Both the position numbers and the translations under genes were made by a program. 64,000 bases of DNA from Boseongicola sp. SB0665_bin_10 (GTDB lineage Bacteria > Pseudomonadota > Alphaproteobacteria > Rhodobacterales > Rhodobacteraceae). Under the pieces are notes generated by a model. That model did not search any database. It was not told the DNA's origin and saw only the letters and a program-made list of their open reading frames with translations. The DNA lies in contig VXSG01000077.1 in the NCBI GenBank assembly GCA_009838075.1, positions 1 to 64,000 of the forward strand, written 5' to 3'. Shown in pieces: positions 1 through 9,600 of the stretch; the first letter of the stretch is position 1; each line of letters begins with the position of its first letter.

Positions 1-601
1 TAATATCATGATTCTAATATATTAATAGCATCTCATTCTTTGACCGCCCCGACGGTCGCCATTGCGGCGCGCGAGGCCGACGATTTCCGCTCCGGTCGCC
101 CTGCCCGAGACGTCGCGGGAAACAGGGACCGCGTTCCCCGACGGTCCGCGCAGACCAGCCCGCGGGCGTGGCGGACCTGGAGCAGCATCCCGCCGATGCC
201 CGTGCAGTGACAGGGTGTTCGCGCACCTCGGGCCAGAAGGCCTGCGACCGGGCCGGGAGCTTGAACCGCCGTCGGCCCGTCGGAGACGCGCCGTTGCCAC
301 GAGTGCGGGGCCGGCCGGCCCGATCGAGCGTTCCCGATCCGTCAAGCTCGCGGTCGGCGATCATTCGAAACATCGACCGTGGCGTGGGTCGCGCTGGCCG
401 GGTTCAGGTGGTGGAGGCCCCTGCGTAACCGTCGTGCGTCGTTGTGTGGAGCCGCCCGGTGCGCTATAGTCACCGGACGCATCGAATTCGCAACTGAATC
501 AAGTCTCCCGAGGGCGCCACGAAATGATTGTTGCCGTCAAAAGTTCCATCAGGGGCAGAGCCATCGCCGCGACCTCTGGCGTGGCAGGCAATGGAGGTCG
601 C
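1..601. other. Left edge, no supported gene
   Basis: The first 50 bases are AT-rich, unlike the GC-rich remainder, and could hold a promoter. Open frames here have arginine/proline-rich, low-complexity translations with no recognisable domain and look like chance frames in GC-rich DNA. Nothing else is seen apart from the ribosome binding site of the next gene. Confidence 0.5.
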
Positions 602-1051
602 ATGATGAATGCAGGCAATCGATCAGGGATTCTGGTCGTGGCAGCGACCCTCTTGCTCTCGAGTTGCGCACAGTTCGAGCAGTCAGAGATCCGCAAGCCG
701 CAACTCGTGACATCGCCGCTCGCGCCATCCGCGGCAAGGACTGTAGAGGAACTTGACGCCACGACTGCCGCAGAACGTGATGCGGCGGTTGCGCTCGGCG
801 CCGCCGGGCGGCTTCTCGGCGAAACCGTCGCGTCGCTTGGCGATGCAACGGTGCCGGGCTTCTGGGTCGAGACGCCGCTGGCAACGTCGGAAATGCCGGG
901 GCGACTGGTGTATCCGGCCAACGGCAAGAGCGTCGAGGTCACCTTGATGCCGTCGGAAGGCGGTTCAAGTCGCGTTTCGCTTGCTGCGATGCGGCTCCTC
1001 GAGGCACCGCTTGCAGGTCTGCCAACGCTAGAGGTCTACGAGCTTCCGTAA
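602..1051 (+). CDS. Small hypothetical lipoprotein
   Basis: A 149-residue protein with a short basic N-terminus, a hydrophobic stretch (ILVVAATLLL) and a lipobox, LLSSC, so it is probably cleaved and lipidated by the Lgt/Lsp pathway and held in the envelope. The start chosen is the ATG at 602 because GGAGG lies at 593-597; an in-frame ATG at 524 would bury the signal peptide. The mature part is acidic, rich in Ala, Glu and Thr, with no domain I recognise. The C-terminal half reads like a small beta-rich domain (GRLVYPANGKSVEVTLMPS). It converges on glmS with 18 bases between stop codons. Function unknown. Confidence 0.7.
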   Translation: MMNAGNRSGILVVAATLLLSSCAQFEQSEIRKPQLVTSPLAPSAARTVEELDATTAAERDAAVALGAAGRLLGETVASLGDATVPGFWVETPLATSEMPGRLVYPANGKSVEVTLMPSEGGSSRVSLAAMRLLEAPLAGLPTLEVYELP

Positions 1052-1069
1052 GCGCGGATGCCGTAGCGG

Positions 1070-2884
1070 CTACTCGACGGTTACGGATTTCGCCAGGTTG
1101 CGTGGCTGGTCCACGTCAGTCCCCTTTGCGACTGCAGCGTGATACGCCAGAAGCTGTGCCGGGATGGCATAGAGGATGGGCGCCATGAGCTCCGGCAATT
1201 CCGGCAATTCTATGACGCGCCACAAGCCGTCGCCGGCCTTCCGCCGGCCCTTTCTGTCGGTGATCAGGACGATCCTTCCGCCCCTGGCCAGCACTTCCTG
1301 CATGTTCGAAATGGTCTTGTCGAAGAGCGCCGTTCGCGGTGCCATGACGATCACCGGAACGGATTGGTCGATGAGCGCGATGGGACCGTGCTTCAATTCG
1401 CCGGATGAATGGCCCTCCGCATGGATGTAGCTGACTTCCTTCAGCTTCAGGGCTCCTTCCATGGCAAGCGGGTACATTGCGCCGCGCCCAAGGAACAGGA
1501 TGTCGCGGAACTCGGCCAGGGCACGGGCCGTTTCCTCGATCTGGCTTGAACTGCCCAAAGCCTGCGCGACAAGCCCGGGCAGGGATTGAAGTTCACGCAA
1601 GTGGTCTGCGAGCGCGTCGGCGTTCAACTGACCTCGGTCACCGCCCGCCCGGAGCGCAAGAACGAGGAGCGCAAAGAGTTGGCAGGTGAACGCCTTGGTG
1701 GAGGCAACACCGATCTCTGGCCCTGCATGGATGGGCAGGACGACGTCGGACTCGCGCGCGATCGAGCTCTCCTGGACGTTGACGACGCACAGGGTCCGGG
1801 CACGCTCCTTCACATGCCGAAGTGCGGCGAGCGTGTCGGCCGTCTCGCCGGACTGGCTGACGAAAATCGCCAGGGTGCCTTGGCCGACCGGAGTGTCGCG
1901 GTAGCGGAACTCCGAAGCCACGTCCACCTCGACAGCGATGCCCGCGAGCGACTCGAGCCAGTACTTTGCCGTCTGGCAGGCGTAGAACGCGGTGCCGCAG
2001 GCAACCATGACGATTCGGTCGACCCCGGCAAAGTCCGGGCACGCATCGGGCAGGAACAACGCGCCGTTCCTGATGTAGTGCTGGGCCGCATCCGCCAGAA
2101 CGCCCGGCTGCTCGGCGATTTCCTTGGCCATGAAGTGCTGGTAGCCGTCCTTTTCGATCTGGCGCGGGTCGATCCGGATCGTGCGAACCTCACGGTTTGC
2201 GCGTCGCCCCGTTGCGTCGCGAACTTCCGCGCCGCCACGCGTGAGAACCGCGCAGTCGCCCTCCTCGAGGTAGCTGATCTGGTCTGTCAACGGGCCAAGC
2301 GCAACGGCATCGGATCCAAGATACATCTCACCGTCGCCAAAGCCGAGCGCAAGCGGCGACCCCCGGCGTGCCGCGACGATCAGGTCGTCCTCGCCGTCGA
2401 ACAGGAACGCCAACGCGAAGGCGCCCTCGAGGCGGGCAATCGTCCTTGTGGCCGCGTCAGAAGGCGCGAAACCCTCATCAATGTGAAACTGCGCCATGAG
2501 CGACACGGTTTCGGTGTCGGTCTCCGTCTCGGTGGCGTAGCCGCTGGCGGCGAGTTCCTCACGCAGTTCACGGAAATTCTCGATGATGCCGTTATGGACG
2601 ACCGCTACCCGCCCGGACCTGTGAGGGTGCGCGTTCGCCACCGAGGGTGCGCCATGCGTTGCCCAGCGTGTGTGCCCGATTCCGGCCTTGCCCGGCAGGG
2701 GGTCATGGATCAGCATGTCCGAAAGATTGACGAGCTTGCCAACCGCACGGCGACGGTCCAGCGCACCGTCGTTCACGGTCGCGATGCCGGCGCTGTCATA
2801 TCCCCGGTATTCAAGACGCTTCAGCGCCTCAACCAAGGTCGGCGCCGCCTCATGCTTGCCCAGGATGCCTACGATGCCGCACAT
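1070..2884 (-). CDS. glmS: Glutamine-fructose-6-phosphate aminotransferase (isomerizing)
   Basis: Makes glucosamine-6-phosphate from fructose-6-phosphate and glutamine, the first committed step to UDP-GlcNAc for peptidoglycan and LPS; cytoplasmic. At 604 residues it has the family length. The N-terminal nucleophile Cys is in MCGIVGILG, and the glutaminase domain shows GHTRWATHG and HNGIIEN. Two SIS sugar-isomerase domains follow, with SQSGETADTLAAL and STKAFTCQL. The C-terminus DVDQPRNLAKSVTVE is the classic GlmS end that closes over the active site. It lies 4 bases downstream of glmU on the same strand, so the two are translationally close and act in one pathway. Confidence 0.97.
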   Translation of the reverse strand: MCGIVGILGKHEAAPTLVEALKRLEYRGYDSAGIATVNDGALDRRRAVGKLVNLSDMLIHDPLPGKAGIGHTRWATHGAPSVANAHPHRSGRVAVVHNGIIENFRELREELAASGYATETETDTETVSLMAQFHIDEGFAPSDAATRTIARLEGAFALAFLFDGEDDLIVAARRGSPLALGFGDGEMYLGSDAVALGPLTDQISYLEEGDCAVLTRGGAEVRDATGRRANREVRTIRIDPRQIEKDGYQHFMAKEIAEQPGVLADAAQHYIRNGALFLPDACPDFAGVDRIVMVACGTAFYACQTAKYWLESLAGIAVEVDVASEFRYRDTPVGQGTLAIFVSQSGETADTLAALRHVKERARTLCVVNVQESSIARESDVVLPIHAGPEIGVASTKAFTCQLFALLVLALRAGGDRGQLNADALADHLRELQSLPGLVAQALGSSSQIEETARALAEFRDILFLGRGAMYPLAMEGALKLKEVSYIHAEGHSSGELKHGPIALIDQSVPVIVMAPRTALFDKTISNMQEVLARGGRIVLITDRKGRRKAGDGLWRVIELPELPELMAPILYAIPAQLLAYHAAVAKGTDVDQPRNLAKSVTVE

Positions 2885-2888
2885 CGCC

Positions 2889-4238
2889 TCATTCCGCCTT
2901 GTCCGTGTCGCTGGTCGCGCGCAGCCTTGCCAACAGCTTGCGAGCGAATCCCGGCTTGTTCTTCTGGCGGGTCCTGGCGATCGCGAGATCCCCGTCGGGA
3001 ACGTTGCGGGTAATGACCGTTCCCGATGCGGTCATCGCTTCGTCTCCGATCCTGACCGGTGCGACCAGCATTGTGCTGGATCCGATAAAGGCTTTCTCGC
3101 CGATTTCGGTCCTGTGCTTGGAGACGCCGTCGTAGTTGCATGTGATGGTTCCCGCGCCGACATTCGCGGCCCGGCCTATCGACGCGTCGCCGATATAGGT
3201 CAAGTGCTTCGCCTGCGCGCCTTCCCCGAACTCGGCGTTCTTGACCTCGACGAAGTTCCCGACCTGGGTGCCGGCCCCGAGTTTCGTGCCGGGCCGGAGG
3301 CGTGCATGCGGCCCGACGACAGAATTGCGGCCGACGTGACACCCTTCCAGGTGGCTGAATGCGCGGATGCGGGCACCGGATTCGATCACGACGCCCGGGC
3401 CGAACACGACATTCGGCTCCACCACGACGTTGCGGTCAATGCGGGTGTCGAAGGCAAAGTGCACCGTGTCCGGCGATTGAAGCGTCACGCCCCTATCGGC
3501 GGCGGCGTTGCGCGCACGCGCCTGAAACACCGATTCGGCACGGGCAAGGTCCGCGCATGTGTTTATGCCGAGCGCTTCCTCTTCGGCGCAGGTCACGACC
3601 CTGACATCGAGCCCTTCGGCACGCCCCAAGGCGGCGATGTCGGTCAGGTAGTGCTCGCCGGCTGCATTTTTCGGGCCTGCGGCAGCGGCAAGACGAAGGA
3701 GCGTGGCGGTTCCGGCCAACACCAGTCCCGCGTTGCAGAGCGTCAATGCGCGCGTTGCATCATCAGCGTCTTTCCATTCGACGATTTTCAGCAATGTCGT
3801 GCCGTCTGACACGATGCGCCCGTAGCGCGCGGGATCGGACGCTTCGAATCCGAGAAACACGATCTCTGCGCCGTCCGCCCTGGCCTTGCCCAGGGCGGAG
3901 ATCGTGTCCGGGCGAATGAACGGGGTGTCACCGAGCAGCACCAAAGTGTCCCCGCCCTTGCCGTCGAGTTCGGGCGCCGCCATCGTGACGGCATGCGCCG
4001 TCCCGCGTTGCTCGGATTGCTCGGCGACCCTGATCCTGCCGTCGGTCTTCAGCGCCTCCTCGCTGACCGCGTCTCCGTCTCCGCCGACGACGATGACACG
4101 TTCGCCATCAAGAGCTTCCGCGGCCGCAAGGACGTGAGCAAGGATCGGGACGCCTCCGATTTCGTGCAGCACCTTCGGGCGGTCGGACAGCATCCGCGTC
4201 CCTGTACCGGCGGCGAGAACGATCAGGTGGGTTGGCAT
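2889..4238 (-). CDS. glmU: Bifunctional GlcNAc-1-phosphate uridyltransferase / glucosamine-1-phosphate acetyltransferase
   Basis: Acetylates glucosamine-1-phosphate, then transfers UMP to give UDP-GlcNAc. The N-terminal nucleotidyltransferase domain starts with LAAGTGTRMLSDRPKVLHEI, the pyrophosphorylase signature. The C-terminal half is a left-handed beta-helix of hexapeptide repeats, with GPHARLRPGTKLG and KHLTYIGDASIG, the acetyltransferase active-site region. The start at 4238 (MPTHLIV) gives 449 residues, the usual size, and has a purine-rich AGGAAAGGG just upstream. The frame is open 86 codons further upstream but without similarity. It is followed by glmS. Confidence 0.96.
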   Translation of the reverse strand: MPTHLIVLAAGTGTRMLSDRPKVLHEIGGVPILAHVLAAAEALDGERVIVVGGDGDAVSEEALKTDGRIRVAEQSEQRGTAHAVTMAAPELDGKGGDTLVLLGDTPFIRPDTISALGKARADGAEIVFLGFEASDPARYGRIVSDGTTLLKIVEWKDADDATRALTLCNAGLVLAGTATLLRLAAAAGPKNAAGEHYLTDIAALGRAEGLDVRVVTCAEEEALGINTCADLARAESVFQARARNAAADRGVTLQSPDTVHFAFDTRIDRNVVVEPNVVFGPGVVIESGARIRAFSHLEGCHVGRNSVVGPHARLRPGTKLGAGTQVGNFVEVKNAEFGEGAQAKHLTYIGDASIGRAANVGAGTITCNYDGVSKHRTEIGEKAFIGSSTMLVAPVRIGDEAMTASGTVITRNVPDGDLAIARTRQKNKPGFARKLLARLRATSDTDKAE

Positions 4239-4360
4239 TCGCCCTTTCCTTTTTGGCTGCGACCTTTTAGCCGCGAGCGCGAAGTCCCGAAAGGTTGGGG
4301 CCATCAACTTGTGTTGCCGCAAGTTACATCTGCGGCGGGGACTTGCCGAAGGAGGGCCGC

Positions 4361-5023
4361 ATGAAGTGCGTGATTTTCGATCTGGACGGAACGCTGGCAG
4401 ATACCAGCGCCGACCTGATCGAAGCTGCAAATGCCTGCTTTCGGGCACGTGGCCTCGGTGACCTCCTTGACGAGACCGAGGACCGGCTGACGGCATTGCA
4501 TGGCGGGCGGGCGATGCTGAGGCTGGGATTTGCTCGTTCCGGCCACGAGGGCGAGGCGGCGGTGGAGCGAACCTTTCCGGAGTTCCTGGACCGATATCGA
4601 GAAGTCATCGATGCCAGGACCGTCCTGTTCCCGGATGCGGTGGCCGCGGTCGATGCATTGCGTGACGCGGGTTACCGGGTCGGCATCTGCACGAACAAGC
4701 CCGAGGCGCTGGCTGATCTCCTGCTCCGTCGGCTCGGCGTGCGGGACCGGTTTGTATCGCTGGTCGGTGCCGATACGCTGCCCGTGCGGAAACCCGACCC
4801 GAAAGCTCTCCTCGAATCCGTGACCCGGGCTTCCGGCGATCCGGCGCGCTCCATGCTCGTCGGAGACACGGAAACCGATGTCAGGACCGCTCGATCGGCC
4901 GGCGTTCCCGTTGCCCTCGTTTCCTTCGGACCCGAGGGTGAACGTGTGGCCCGCCTGGAGCCGGATGCGCTCTTGCCGGACTTTGGATCGCTTGGCAGGA
5001 TCGTGGCCGAACTGATCGGGTAG
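4361..5023 (+). CDS. gph: Phosphoglycolate phosphatase, HAD superfamily
   Basis: A 220-residue HAD hydrolase likely to dephosphorylate 2-phosphoglycolate. All four HAD motifs are visible: FDLDGTLAD at the N-terminus with the nucleophile and acid Asp, CTNKP (motif II), RKPDPKALL with the motif III Lys, and GDTETDVRTA (motif IV). The helical cap follows motif I. The start has GGAGG at 4351-4355. It is divergent from glmU, with about 120 bases between them for both promoters, and the next gene begins 5 bases after its stop. Substrate assignment is by subfamily resemblance; other small phosphate esters are possible. Confidence 0.85.
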   Translation: MKCVIFDLDGTLADTSADLIEAANACFRARGLGDLLDETEDRLTALHGGRAMLRLGFARSGHEGEAAVERTFPEFLDRYREVIDARTVLFPDAVAAVDALRDAGYRVGICTNKPEALADLLLRRLGVRDRFVSLVGADTLPVRKPDPKALLESVTRASGDPARSMLVGDTETDVRTARSAGVPVALVSFGPEGERVARLEPDALLPDFGSLGRIVAELIG

Positions 5024-5028
5024 TCGAC

Positions 5029-6222
5029 ATGGTGCATCGATTCGAGGGCAGCTTCACGCAACAGGAGCCGATCCCGGCGGCGGCGGTGGACGCCGCGACC
5101 GCGGTCCTGAATCACGGCAGGTTGCATCGATACAACCTGGCGGCGGACGAGGTCGGAGAGGCTTCGCTCCTGGAACGCGATTTTGCGGCGTTTACGGGAG
5201 CACGCTACGTGCTGGCAATGACCTCGGGAGGTCATGCACTTGCGACGGCGCTTCGGGCTCATGACGTGAAACCGGGTGATGCCGTTCTGAGCAACGCCTT
5301 CACGCTGGCGCCAGTGCCGGGCGCGATAGCGGGCGTGGGCGCACGCGTCGCCTTCGTGGAGACGACGGAGTCCCTGACGATCGACTTTGCCCACCTTGAG
5401 GAAATGGCAGAGATGTCCGGGGCGCGGGTCCTGATGTTGAGCCACATGCGGGGCCATCAACCCGACATGGACAGGGTCATGCGCATCGCGCGGGATCGGG
5501 GCATTGCGGTCATCGAGGATTGCGCCCACACGATGGGTGGTTCCTGGCGGGGCGTGGTTTCGGGCCGGCACGGCGCAAGCGCTTGCTACAGCACCCAAAC
5601 ATACAAGCACATCAACTCGGGCGAAGGCGGCCTTCTGGCAACGGATGACCCGAAAGTGGCGGCGCGCGCCACGCTCCTGTCCGGGAGCTACATGCTTTAC
5701 GAGCGTCACGGCGCCGGCCCCGGCGCGGACGTGTTCGAGGCGATGCGCGACTTTACGCCGAACCTCTCGGGGCGCATGGACAACCTGCGGGCGGCCATCC
5801 TGCGTCCCCAGCTTGCCGCGCTCCCCGGGCGCGTGAGTCGCTGGGCCGACCTGCATGACGCGATGGAAGATGGTCTGCGCGACGTGCCTCACCTGAGCCT
5901 GATCGACCGAAATCCGGACCTGGTACGCGTCGGGTCGTCATTCCAGTTCCGGCTGCCTGGCCTTGTGGCGCACGAGATCGAGGCCTTCGTGGACAGGTGC
6001 GCGGGCCGTGGCGTTGAATTGAAGTGGTTTGGCGCCGCGCGGGCACATGGGTTCACGTCCACCTATCGCCATTGGGCCTATGCGGAAACCCCCGACTTGC
6101 CGCAGACCGATCGCGTGATGGCAGGGCTCTTGGACATGCGCCTGCCTCTGATGTTCTCGAAGGAGGATTGCGAGATCATCGCCAGGATAATTCGGGCGGA
6201 GCTCTCCGGCATGCGGGGCTGA
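5029..6222 (+). CDS. DegT/DnrJ/EryC1/StrS-family PLP aminotransferase
   Basis: A 397-residue PLP enzyme of the sugar-aminotransferase type. Family landmarks are TSGGHALATAL (phosphate-binding turn), IEDCAHTMGG with the Asp that pairs with the pyridine nitrogen (about D164), and QTYKHINSGEGG with the Schiff-base Lys (about K193). The C-terminal domain carries the substrate-contacting part. The substrate cannot be read from sequence: the family aminates keto-sugars for surface polysaccharides but also other ketones. It begins 5 bases after gph, so co-transcription is likely. Confidence 0.85.
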   Translation: MVHRFEGSFTQQEPIPAAAVDAATAVLNHGRLHRYNLAADEVGEASLLERDFAAFTGARYVLAMTSGGHALATALRAHDVKPGDAVLSNAFTLAPVPGAIAGVGARVAFVETTESLTIDFAHLEEMAEMSGARVLMLSHMRGHQPDMDRVMRIARDRGIAVIEDCAHTMGGSWRGVVSGRHGASACYSTQTYKHINSGEGGLLATDDPKVAARATLLSGSYMLYERHGAGPGADVFEAMRDFTPNLSGRMDNLRAAILRPQLAALPGRVSRWADLHDAMEDGLRDVPHLSLIDRNPDLVRVGSSFQFRLPGLVAHEIEAFVDRCAGRGVELKWFGAARAHGFTSTYRHWAYAETPDLPQTDRVMAGLLDMRLPLMFSKEDCEIIARIIRAELSGMRG

Positions 6223-6317
6223 ACTCCTGCAATTGCAGTCATCCGTCGAACCTGGCGGTCGCTTCAATGAAGAGCGCGTTGTCTGCCATGCTTGACGCAC
6301 GGAATCCGTGCAGCTAG

Positions 6318-6341
6318 GTAAATGAACGTTCGTTCACTTAC
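6318..6341. promoter_or_regulatory. 24-bp inverted repeat, probable TetR-type operator
   Basis: Two 11-base arms, GTAAATGAACG and CGTTCACTTAC, flank a central TT; they are complementary except for one base. The site ends 12 bases before the isovaleryl-CoA dehydrogenase start. Its size and two-fold symmetry fit a dimeric repressor of the TetR type, as found upstream of branched-chain and fatty-acid degradation genes. No candidate regulator gene lies in the window. Confidence 0.6.
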
Positions 6342-6352
6342 GGGAGCCCCAG

Positions 6353-7516
6353 ATGTTCGACGCTTCCATGCGTTTCGACCTCGGCGAGGACGTGGACGCG
6401 CTTTGCGACGTTGTACGGCGCTGGGCGCGGGAGCGGGTCCGGCCCATGGCGATGGAGATCGACCGTTCGAACGCCTTTCCTTCGGTGCTGTGGCGCGAGA
6501 TGGGCGAGCTGGGAATCCTCGGCGTCACCGTTGAGGAGGAATATGGTGGCGCCGGCCTGGGGTATCTGGCCCACACGATTGTCGTCGAGGAGATTGCGCG
6601 GGCATCTGCAAGCGTCGCGCTGTCCTACGGGGCGCATTCGAATCTGTGTGTCAACCAGATCAGGCTCAACGGGAACGGGCAGCAGAAGGAGAGGTTCCTG
6701 CCCCGGCTCGTCACGGGAGAACATGTAGGGGCGCTTGCGATGAGCGAGGCAGGCGCCGGTTCGGACGTCGTTTCGATGCGCCTTCGTGCCGAGAGGCGAA
6801 ACGATCACTTCAGGCTCAACGGGACCAAGTACTGGATCACGAACGGTCCGGACGCGGACACCCTGGTCGTCTACGCAAAGACCGAACCCGATGCAGGGTC
6901 CAGGGGAATCACGGCATTCCTTGTCGAACGCGAAATGACCGGGTTCTCGACGAGCGCGCATTTCGACAAGCTGGGCATGAGGGGTTCGAACACGGCGGAA
7001 CTGATCTTTGAAGACGTGGAAGTGCCCTTCGAAAACGTGCTGGGAGAAGAGGGGCAGGGTGCTCGCGTGCTGATGTCCGGCCTGGACTACGAGCGCGTCG
7101 TGCTGGCCGGAATCGGTCCCGGCATCATCGCGGCCTGCCTTGACGAGATCATGCCCTACATGGTCGAGCGCAGGCAGTTCGGGCAGCCGATCGGGTCATT
7201 TCAGCTCATGCAGGGCAAGATCGCGGACATGTATGCGGCGATGAACGCGTCGCGTGCATATGTCTACGAAGTGGCGAAGGCCTGTGACCGGGGTGACGTG
7301 ACGCGGCAAGATGCCGCCGCGTGTTGCCTGTTCGCGAGCGAGGCCGCGATGCGGCAGGCGCATCAGGCCGTGCAGGCGATGGGTGGCGCGGGCTTCATGA
7401 ACGACCATCCCGTATCGCGGCTCTTCCGCGACGCGAAGCTGATGGAGATTGGAGCGGGAACGAGCGAGATCCGGCGGATGCTCATCGGCCGGGAGCTGGT
7501 GGGGCGGGTTGCGTGA
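6353..7516 (+). CDS. ivd: Isovaleryl-CoA dehydrogenase (acyl-CoA dehydrogenase family)
   Basis: An FAD enzyme of leucine degradation that oxidises isovaleryl-CoA to 3-methylcrotonyl-CoA and passes electrons to ETF. At 387 residues it has the family length. FAD/substrate motifs are LAMSEAGAGSDVVSM and KYWITNGPDADTLVVYAKT. The catalytic Glu sits in LDYERVVLAG, the isovaleryl-type position, while the loop that carries the catalytic Glu in other acyl-CoA dehydrogenases reads IGAGTSEIRR with Ala there; together these argue for IVD. The start is at 6353, with GGGAGC upstream. Methylcrotonyl-CoA carboxylase genes do not follow, which is unusual for this pathway. Confidence 0.9.
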   Translation: MFDASMRFDLGEDVDALCDVVRRWARERVRPMAMEIDRSNAFPSVLWREMGELGILGVTVEEEYGGAGLGYLAHTIVVEEIARASASVALSYGAHSNLCVNQIRLNGNGQQKERFLPRLVTGEHVGALAMSEAGAGSDVVSMRLRAERRNDHFRLNGTKYWITNGPDADTLVVYAKTEPDAGSRGITAFLVEREMTGFSTSAHFDKLGMRGSNTAELIFEDVEVPFENVLGEEGQGARVLMSGLDYERVVLAGIGPGIIAACLDEIMPYMVERRQFGQPIGSFQLMQGKIADMYAAMNASRAYVYEVAKACDRGDVTRQDAAACCLFASEAAMRQAHQAVQAMGGAGFMNDHPVSRLFRDAKLMEIGAGTSEIRRMLIGRELVGRVA

Positions 7517-7726
7517 GGCGGTTTGCCTCCGCGCCTCGAGCGTGGTCTCGGCTGCGGTGCCGGTTGGATGAACCTTGCGCCGTGCAGCGTCTCGGCACAG
7601 GGTCCGGCAGACAAGGAAGCAGACCTTGCCGACTTCGTGCGCCGCGTGCCCGCCGCCAAGAAATCCGCAGCAGCCCGCGCGTCAGCACGGGGACGTCCGG
7701 GAGGCCGCAATCCGAAAGGCGTCTTG

Positions 7727-9466
7727 TCAGTCCGGTTCCGGTGCCCTGACCTTGACGGTCACGACCTCGGTGCCGAAATACTGCTGATGATGAACTGACG
7801 ACGCGAGATGCCGCAGCAGCCGAAGCGAAGCCTCGCGGTCAATCGATGAGCCGGTGACGTGCTCGCCGAGCTGGGAAATGCGATCCTCCAGGTTTATCTC
7901 CTCTCCGGACGCGACAACGAACTCCAGAACGGCTCCGCCATCCTCGCGCGCAATCGAGACGCGAAGACGGCGGGGCTCCCTGTCATCCTGATTCTCGCGA
8001 AGCGTCAGGAAGGTCTCCTCGCCCACGGCGTCAAGCCGCTGCGCCATGGCCGCATCCCATCCGCCGCTCAGGGCGTACTGTCGCAGAAACGCGCTGATCG
8101 GGCCAAGCGCGGAGTCGTCAAACGGGACCTCCATGTGCCTGCGCCGGGGCTTTGCCGCGTTCATGAACACGGTCAGCAGGATGGCCGTGGCACCACCGGC
8201 CGTCATGCCGTTCTGAAACAGGCCGCCTGCGAATTCCGCAAAGAACGCAGGGTAGATCACCCCGTTCTGGAAGCCGACGCCAATCCAGAATGAAATGCCG
8301 ACCACCACGCCCTTGCGATAGTCCAGCCCGTCCTGCACGACCATCCGCATGCCGACCACGAACAGTGTCGACAGGAGCACGGTCGCATACGCCGCCACGA
8401 CGGGCCCCGGAATTGCGAGGATTGCGGCGAGCGACTTGGGCAGAAGGGCCATGGCGAGGAAGATGAGCCCGACGGCAACACCGACGCGACGTGATGCCAC
8501 CCCTGTAAGTTCGGTCACGGAAATGCTGGTGGAATAGGTCGTGTTAGGAACCGTCCCGAGCAGGCCGGAAAGCATGTTGCCGAGCCCGTCGGCGGCGACC
8601 GCCCCCTCGACCGCCCTGTAGTCCACGGCCCGACGCTTGCGCCAGGATACTTGCTGAATTGCCATCGAGTCGCCGATTGTCTCTATTGCGCCGACAAGGG
8701 TCACGATCACAAAGGCGGGTAACAGGCCCCAGAACGCAGGCCCGAAATCCATGTCGAAACCCGGCCATCCTCCTTGCGGAAGCCCGAACCAGGCCGCTTG
8801 GGCCACACGCTCCGTTTCGTAGATTCCAAACATCCAGGCGGTCACCGAACCGACAACGACCCCGATCACCGGAGCCCACAGACGCCAGACACCGGTTGCG
8901 GCAAGCGCGATGCAGACGATCACCGCGATCGTCGCAGCCGCCGAAAGCGGCGATGCCAGCTGGTGCGCGTCGTTCGGCACCTCTTTCAGCATGGAAAACA
9001 CGATCGGCATCACGGTCACCGCGATCAGCATGATGACAGTGCCGGCAACCGTGGGCGTGAAGATTTTTCGCACCCAGACAAGATGCGTGGCGAGCACGAA
9101 CTGGATCAGGGACGAAATGACGACAAGCGTGGCAAGCAGCGCAGGGCCTCCGGCCGCGATCGCTGCAATGCAGACCGCGATGAACGCTCCGGAGGTTCCC
9201 ATGAGGAGAACGTAGCCCGCGCCGAAGCGGCCGACGCGAACCGCCTGGATGATCGTGCTGATCCCGCTGACGGCAACCACGGCAAACGCTGCCCAGGACA
9301 GGTAGGGATCACCTTCTCCGGCGGCGCGGATAACGATGGCCGGGATGAGCACGATCCCGGCAATGGTGAGAAGCGCCAGCTGCAGGCCAAGACCGATTGC
9401 CAACGGCGTTGGCGGATTTTCGTCCGCGGCATACCGAATGTGCCTGCTGTCTTCGTTCGTTTCCAT
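7727..9466 (-). CDS. NCS2-family nucleobase (xanthine/uracil-type) permease with a C-terminal soluble domain
   Basis: A 579-residue inner-membrane symporter with about 12-14 hydrophobic segments. The region GTVPNTTYSTSISVTELTG is the NCS2 signature region; the second half of the usual Pro-Asn-x-Gly signature reads Pro-Asn-Thr-Thr here. The last roughly 130 residues, after the AAKPRRRHMEVPFDD linker, form a charged, mixed alpha/beta cytoplasmic tail resembling a small regulatory domain. The start at 9466 has GGAGACGAAGG directly upstream; the frame is open 46 codons further but without similarity. Substrate unknown: purines, uracil or other ring compounds. Confidence 0.82.
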   Translation of the reverse strand: METNEDSRHIRYAADENPPTPLAIGLGLQLALLTIAGIVLIPAIVIRAAGEGDPYLSWAAFAVVAVSGISTIIQAVRVGRFGAGYVLLMGTSGAFIAVCIAAIAAGGPALLATLVVISSLIQFVLATHLVWVRKIFTPTVAGTVIMLIAVTVMPIVFSMLKEVPNDAHQLASPLSAAATIAVIVCIALAATGVWRLWAPVIGVVVGSVTAWMFGIYETERVAQAAWFGLPQGGWPGFDMDFGPAFWGLLPAFVIVTLVGAIETIGDSMAIQQVSWRKRRAVDYRAVEGAVAADGLGNMLSGLLGTVPNTTYSTSISVTELTGVASRRVGVAVGLIFLAMALLPKSLAAILAIPGPVVAAYATVLLSTLFVVGMRMVVQDGLDYRKGVVVGISFWIGVGFQNGVIYPAFFAEFAGGLFQNGMTAGGATAILLTVFMNAAKPRRRHMEVPFDDSALGPISAFLRQYALSGGWDAAMAQRLDAVGEETFLTLRENQDDREPRRLRVSIAREDGGAVLEFVVASGEEINLEDRISQLGEHVTGSSIDREASLRLLRHLASSVHHQQYFGTEVVTVKVRAPEPD

Positions 9467-9579
9467 GCCTTCGTCTCCAAACACTCGCCGCGAAAAGTCC
9501 GCGTCGATGAAGCCATCGCTCAGGCGTACCGATAGCAACAGGACCCCAAATTCCCTGCGAGTCAAGCCGAGTTCGGGAT

Positions 9580-9600
9580 CCTGCAGCAACTTGCTGCAGG
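9580..9600. promoter_or_regulatory. Perfect 21-bp palindrome upstream of the permease gene
   Basis: Arms CCTGCAGCAA and TTGCTGCAGG are exactly complementary around a single central C. It lies about 115 bases upstream of the NCS2 permease start. It could be an operator for a dimeric regulator or, as RNA, a hairpin; no T-run follows on either strand. Confidence 0.45.
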
